From NCBI GenBank assembly GCA_947496705.1, contig CANMDW010000006.1:164618-228617 (forward strand): 64,000 bases of DNA, given 5' to 3'. Positions 60,309 to 64,000 of the stretch are shown piece by piece (the first letter of the stretch is position 1; each line of letters opens with the position of its first letter). A program made the position numbers and the translations under genes. This DNA is from an uncultured Aquimarina sp. GTDB lineage: Bacteria > Bacteroidota > Bacteroidia > Flavobacteriales > Flavobacteriaceae. The notes beneath the pieces are model-generated. The model saw nothing but the letters and a program-made list of their open reading frames with translations. It was not told where the DNA came from and searched no databases.

Positions 60309-61100
60309 TTATTGTCTCTGGCGGTATTGTTTGCTTTGATAAAATAAAAACTGAAGAAGATCCAGTTCTTTTCCTACTTCGAAATACATAGTATTCAATC
60401 CATTAGCTTCAGCAAAAAATATAAAATCATTGATTTGATCTATTTCCAAAGCCAGATAGTCTTTAAAAAACTGATCATTATACATATCTCGTACTCTTAC
60501 ATCAATATCGGAAGCATGCTTTTTCTTTTTAGCCTCTTCCTTATCTTTAAACACTACCTTAAAAAGATTCACAAAATTCAATCCATTGATCATTCTATCC
60601 TCCAGAAACACTTTATTTTCGAGAGTGGTTAACTCATCTGGCCTAAAATCATAATCGGTATCGTTAATTCTGGTAGAAGTTTGCTTTGCAACCTCTCCTA
60701 TCCCACTCTGACTAAAACCTATTTTATTGACATCGACCGTAACATTACCCAACAAATCATAAGGGGTGACCACTACTTCTTCCAATTGATTTACAGATTC
60801 ATTAAGAAAAATATTCATGGTTTTACTGTCTACCACTCCTTTATCAACCAACACTACAAAATGTTGATATTGCATAGCCACAAACTCTATCCTGTCATTA
60901 ATTCCTGCATTAATTTTAAAAATCCCATCTTTATTGGTGATGGTACCTTTATTAGTACTTCGATTATAAATAACTACGCCTTCAACATCATCCCCGATGG
61001 GGACGCTGACTTTTCCATTGATCATAACTCTTGAGGTGATTTGGGCAAAGGATAAACTAATTGTGAAGCAGATAAATAGTGTGGTTAATTTTATTTTCAT
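60309..61100 (-). CDS. CarboxypepD_reg-like secreted protein (second)
   Basis: A paralogue of the next gene with the same layout. I start at the ATG at 61098-61100 (MKIKLTTLFICFTISLSFAQ). The regulatory-like domain reads GKVSVPIGDDVEGVVIYNRS, GTITNKDGIFKINAGINDRIEF, and MQYQHFVVLVDKGVVDS. The C-terminal helical part ends KDYLALEIDQINDFIFFAEA, as in its neighbour. The pair, with DUF6702 and the M1 peptidase, is likely transcribed together from here. Confidence 0.83.
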   Translation of the reverse strand: MKIKLTTLFICFTISLSFAQITSRVMINGKVSVPIGDDVEGVVIYNRSTNKGTITNKDGIFKINAGINDRIEFVAMQYQHFVVLVDKGVVDSKTMNIFLNESVNQLEEVVVTPYDLLGNVTVDVNKIGFSQSGIGEVAKQTSTRINDTDYDFRPDELTTLENKVFLEDRMINGLNFVNLFKVVFKDKEEAKKKKHASDIDVRVRDMYNDQFFKDYLALEIDQINDFIFFAEANGLNTMYFEVGKELDLLQFLFYQSKQYRQRQ

Positions 61101-61203
61101 GTCAAACAAGGTTAATTTTCATATTAAAATACTACAATTTTAACTATTTTCAGGGGCTGTTTATAATAATTAAACGTTAAACTAATTTTCAAAATTTTTC
61201 TTT

Positions 61204-61911
61204 ATGAAACAATGTATTATTGCAAGCACTTCTACTATTCATGGCAGTCAACCTTTAGCATATTTACAAGAAACATTAATTGAATTATATGCTGGTATTG
61301 ACCAAATACTTTTTATTCCATATGCCCGTCCCGGCGGAATTTCTCATGATGAATATACTATAGGTGTGAATAATATCTTTAAAAAGATACATAAAAAAAT
61401 AGTTAGCATACATATGTTTCCAGATCCTTCTGAAGCCTTTAAAAATGTAAAAGGTATATTTACCGGTGGTGGAAACACATTTCTTTTGGTTGATCAACTC
61501 TACAGAAATCATTGTATCGAACCATTAAAACAAGCCATTAATTCAGGCATTCCTTACCTGGGAACAAGTGCAGGAAGTAACATCTGTGGCCTTACTATGC
61601 AAACTACCAACGACATGCCTATTATATATCCGCCAAGTTTTAAGACATTGGGGGTAGTTCCTTTCAATATAAATCCACATTATCTGGATCCTGACCCCAA
61701 TTCTACCCACAAAGGGGAGACCAGAGAAACCCGAATCAAAGAATTTCACAGATTAAACCCTCAGCCCGTGATTGGCTTGAGAGAAGGAAGCTGGCTTGAA
61801 GTGAAGGGTCAGGAAATTATTTTAAAAGGAAATTTAACAGCCAGGATTTTTGAAAAAGACAAAGAACCTTACGAAATAGAAACAGGAAGTTCATTGTCTC
61901 TATTACATTAA
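61204..61911 (+). CDS. pepE: Dipeptidase E (alpha-aspartyl dipeptidase)
   Basis: A serine peptidase of family S51 that cleaves Asp-Xaa dipeptides. The 235-aa protein has GIFTGGGNTFLLVDQLYRN and the nucleophile elbow YLGTSAGSNICGLTMQTTND (Ser in GTSAGSN). The His is in NINPHYLDP and the C-terminal REGSWLEVKGQEIILKG completes the fold. It lies 9 nt before glsA, so Asp-peptide and Gln breakdown are coupled. Confidence 0.94.
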   Translation: MKQCIIASTSTIHGSQPLAYLQETLIELYAGIDQILFIPYARPGGISHDEYTIGVNNIFKKIHKKIVSIHMFPDPSEAFKNVKGIFTGGGNTFLLVDQLYRNHCIEPLKQAINSGIPYLGTSAGSNICGLTMQTTNDMPIIYPPSFKTLGVVPFNINPHYLDPDPNSTHKGETRETRIKEFHRLNPQPVIGLREGSWLEVKGQEIILKGNLTARIFEKDKEPYEIETGSSLSLLH

Positions 61912-61920
61912 AATCAACGT

Positions 61921-62835
61921 ATGGATTATCAACAAATTCTTAATACTATAGCATCAGAGCTTCACTCAAAATCATATACAGGAAAAGTAGCATCTTACAT
62001 TCCTGAATTGGAGAAGATCGACCCAAAAAAGTTCGGAATGCACTTATATTGTATCAATTCGGGACATTATAGCTTTGGGAATAACGAAGAGCGCTTTTCT
62101 ATTCAGAGCATATCCAAAGTATTTGCCTTAACACGAGCTATGGCTTTATTAGGAGATGACCTGTTTATCCGCGTAGATGTAGAACCTTCGGGAGACCCTT
62201 TTAATTCGCTGGTACAATTAGAGTATGAGCAGGGAATCCCCAGAAATCCTTTCATTAATGCCGGCGCCCTCGTAATTTCTGATATTTTGATCTCTCAATT
62301 GGATCATCCCAAAAAAGATTTTCTCGATTTTATCCATAAAATTACCGGAAATGATAGCATAAACATCAATACAGAGGTCTATATATCTGAAAAAAAACAC
62401 AGCTATCGTAATGCAGCATTATTAAATTTGATGAAATCTTTTGCAAATATTGAAAACGACATAGAAACTGTTCTTGATTTCTATGTCTACCAGTGTGCAA
62501 TTGAGATGTCCTGCAAAGAATTATGTACGGCATTTATGATGTATGCAAACGGTGGAAAAAGAATATCTGACGATTATCAAATACTTTCTCCCGAAAAAGT
62601 AAAACGTATCAATGCTATTATGCAGACCTGTGGTTTTTATGATGAAGCCGGTGAGTTTAGTTTTAGAGTGGGTTTACCGGGTAAAAGTGGTGTAGGCGGT
62701 GGCATAGCGGCAGTACATCCCGGACAATATGCTGTAACGGTATGGAGCCCGCCTTTGAATCCCAAAGGAAATTCTGAATTGGGGATGTATGCCCTGGAGC
62801 AATTGACTACTTTGACCGGCTTGTCTATATTTTAA
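61921..62835 (+). CDS. glsA: Glutaminase A
   Basis: Hydrolyses glutamine to glutamate and ammonia. The 304-aa protein has the serine beta-lactamase-like SxxK motif in FSIQSISKVFAL, EPSGDPFNSLVQLEYEQGIP, RNPFINAGALVISD and the downstream Lys/Ser triad in PGKSGVGGGIAAVHPG. Length is typical of the bacterial single-domain enzyme. It is in an operon with pepE. Confidence 0.95.
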   Translation: MDYQQILNTIASELHSKSYTGKVASYIPELEKIDPKKFGMHLYCINSGHYSFGNNEERFSIQSISKVFALTRAMALLGDDLFIRVDVEPSGDPFNSLVQLEYEQGIPRNPFINAGALVISDILISQLDHPKKDFLDFIHKITGNDSININTEVYISEKKHSYRNAALLNLMKSFANIENDIETVLDFYVYQCAIEMSCKELCTAFMMYANGGKRISDDYQILSPEKVKRINAIMQTCGFYDEAGEFSFRVGLPGKSGVGGGIAAVHPGQYAVTVWSPPLNPKGNSELGMYALEQLTTLTGLSIF

Positions 62836-62903
62836 AGAGAAGCTACTTGAAATACTAGATAGTAATACTTATAATATTACTAACAATGAGCTATTTATAA
62901 TAC

Positions 62904-62927
62904 AAAAAACCTCACTTCTCTGTGAGG
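62904..62927 (-). terminator. Hairpin after the degenerate tRNA
   Basis: CCTCAC / GTGAGG stem with a 6-nt loop and a T-run on the minus strand, placed as a terminator for the degenerate tRNA region. Confidence 0.55.
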
Positions 62928-62932
62928 CTTGG

Positions 62933-63008
62933 AGCGGGAGACCAGATTTACCTCGGCTCCACTCGGCATAGGCCTGTATCCTACATCCAAGTAGACTTCT
63001 CACCCGGC
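62933..63008 (-). pseudogene. Degenerate tRNA-Gly-like sequence
   Basis: On the minus strand about 76 nt beginning GCCGGGTGAG and ending GGTCTCCCGCT. The last 11 nt equal the 3' end of the true tRNA-Gly at 63069-63141, and a terminator-like hairpin follows in the same way. The D-arm, anticodon arm and T-loop do not fold normally (no GTTCGA). It looks like a decayed tandem copy of the tRNA gene. Confidence 0.45.
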
Positions 63009-63033
63009 AAGTCTTAGTAAAATCCTTAAATGC

Positions 63034-63061
63034 AAAAAATCTCATACTTATAGATGAGATT
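63034..63061 (-). terminator. Terminator after tRNA-Gly
   Basis: Stem AATCTCAT / ATGAGATT over an 8-nt loop with a six-T tail on the minus strand, 8 nt after the tRNA gene. Confidence 0.8.
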
Positions 63062-63068
63062 CTCGTTG

Positions 63069-63141
63069 AGCGGGAGACCGGGTTCGAACCGGCGACATTC
63101 AGCTTGGAAGGCTGACGCTCTACCAACTGAGCTACTCCCGC
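63069..63141 (-). tRNA. tRNA-Gly(TCC)
   Basis: The minus strand folds as a standard cloverleaf of 73 nt: acceptor GCGGGAG / CTCCCGC with discriminator T, D-arm AGCTCAGTTGGTAGAGC, anticodon loop CTTCCAA (anticodon TCC) and T-arm CCGGTTCGAACCCGG. CCA is not encoded. It lies alone next to a degenerate relative. Confidence 0.97.
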
Positions 63142-63219
63142 TTTTGATGTGGACAAATGTATTGGTTTTGTATTAAAAATTAAAATTAAATGTAAAAAAC
63201 AATAACCAATTCTAGCAAA

Positions 63220-63242
63220 AAAATACGGTTAAACCGTATTTT
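63220..63242. repeat. Near-perfect palindrome AAAATACGGTT-A-AACCGTATTTT
   Basis: An 11-bp inverted repeat around a single A, in the gap between tRNA-Gly and the surface-protein gene. It lies 36 nt before a TAnnTTTG box, so an operator is possible. Confidence 0.55.
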
Positions 63243-63277
63243 ATCGATAAAAAGCGCATTTAATCTAAAAAAAATTG

Positions 63278-63285
63278 TATTTTTG
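63278..63285 (+). promoter_or_regulatory. -7 box TATTTTTG of the surface-protein gene
   Basis: A full TAnnTTTG match 138 nt before the preferred ATG (63423). The intervening leader has no repeat or hairpin I can name. Confidence 0.5.
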
Positions 63286-63422
63286 TTAACATTATTTTAT
63301 CTTATTTATAATTTTATAGATTAGCAATCTTCTAGATTATAGTATATTTTGAAGGATATTTAACGTAAATAAATAATATAAACATGTTGCCCAGTTATTG
63401 GTGTCAAGAAATTTCCTATAGT

Positions 63423-64000
63423 ATGAAAATAAAAATTACCCTAATTCTATTGGTTTTCCTGAATCTTACTGCTCTTATAGCCCAGGTAAAGGTAGGAGAC
63501 GCCCCGAACATTATAGATCCCACTTCGCTTCTCGAATTACAAAGTGCAGACAAAGTATTTGTCCTTACCAGAGTGAGTGATGCTACAATGAATTCTATAT
63601 CGCCATTGCCAGGTGCTATGGTGTATAATATAGATCAAAATTGTGTATATCAATATAATGGTAGTATATGGCAGTCCTTATGTACGCCTACAGAAACACC
63701 TACCTTTATTTTGGATAATAATGATGGAACCTTTACCTATACTAATGAATTAGGAACTTCGGTTATAATCAACAAGGCACAACTCACTAATAATGGCGAT
63801 GGGACTTTTACCTTTGATAATGGTAATGGAAGTCCGGTTGGATTTGTTGGTACTGATGATCAGAACCTGAACAGTATTGTAACAACACCTAATGAAACTG
63901 TAGAAATACAGATCGAAAATGGTACCAATACTACTATCAATATTCAGGATGCCGATGCCGATGCTACTAACGAACTTTCCGACCTATCTATTACCGGAAA
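63423..64000 (+). CDS. Secreted surface/adhesin-type protein, N-terminal part (cut by window edge)
   Basis: Open to the window edge; 192 residues are seen. I take the ATG at 63423, giving signal peptide MKIKITLILLVFLNLTALIAQ; an in-frame ATG at 63384 is upstream. After VGDAPNIIDPTSLLELQSADK, a motif common in Bacteroidetes tail-fibre-like surface proteins, come short beta repeats: NNDGTFTYTNELGTSVIIN and NNGDGTFTFDNGNGSPVGF. A second repeat type begins DADADATNELSDLSITG. Such proteins are often thousands of residues long and carry sorting or chaperone tails. Function unknown. Confidence 0.85.
   Translation, partial: MKIKITLILLVFLNLTALIAQVKVGDAPNIIDPTSLLELQSADKVFVLTRVSDATMNSISPLPGAMVYNIDQNCVYQYNGSIWQSLCTPTETPTFILDNNDGTFTYTNELGTSVIINKAQLTNNGDGTFTFDNGNGSPVGFVGTDDQNLNSIVTTPNETVEIQIENGTNTTINIQDADADATNELSDLSITG

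Overview
The window looks like chromosomal DNA of a marine member of the Flavobacteriaceae (Bacteroidetes), perhaps close to Aquimarina; the genus is inference. The evidence is the AT-rich sequence, the fused SecDF, Bacteroidetes-only families (DUF6588-like, DUF6702, CarboxypepD_reg-like, DUF2911), promoters of the TAnnTTTG type, signal peptides ending in AQ, and many short inverted-repeat elements between genes.

Layout. 1-17.1 kb is mostly on the minus strand and mostly housekeeping: secDF (cut by the left edge), malate dehydrogenase, a subtilase, an outer-membrane barrel, a beta-propeller protein, gyrB, dipeptide epimerase, asnB, queE and a secreted RidA. 17.2-28.1 kb is on the plus strand: HerA-like ATPase, cupin and hydrolase pair, SIMPL-domain protein, rluF, VOC protein, lipoproteins, and a sterol-desaturase/aldehyde dehydrogenase pair. 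28.1-41.3 kb is more accessory. It holds a 57-aa double-glycine peptide with six cysteines, kynurenine monooxygenase, a two-component redox-type module (cNMP-binding histidine kinase plus REC/thioredoxin-reductase-like fusion), a GerW/YtfI-like pair, a UBP zinc finger protein, a metallo-beta-lactamase protein, an amidohydrolase and a DUF4157 protein with two HExxH motifs. 41.3-43.4 kb is repeat-rich, with a 14 x 21 bp minisatellite. 45.3-49.7 kb looks like an AraC-controlled region: three promoter copies with exactly conserved 45-nt spacing lie before a secreted protein/DoxX pair, a 51-aa small protein and an AhpD-like protein. 49.8-64 kb has an MFS transporter divergent from a second AraC regulator, kynureninase, an O-methyltransferase, a second subtilase, TatA, a four-gene minus-strand cluster ending in an M1 peptidase, pepE-glsA, tRNA-Gly with a degenerate neighbour, and the start of a surface protein.

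How the genes work together. kmo and kynU supply two steps of tryptophan to 3-hydroxyanthranilate, the bacterial de novo NAD route, but sit 22 kb apart. The kinase and the REC/TrxR-like protein overlap by 4 nt and should form one signalling unit. asnB, pepE and glsA handle Asn, Asp-peptides and Gln. At least four families of short inverted-repeat elements are dispersed in the window; one of them has copied itself, with a 6-bp target duplication, into the leader of an AraC-type transcription unit.
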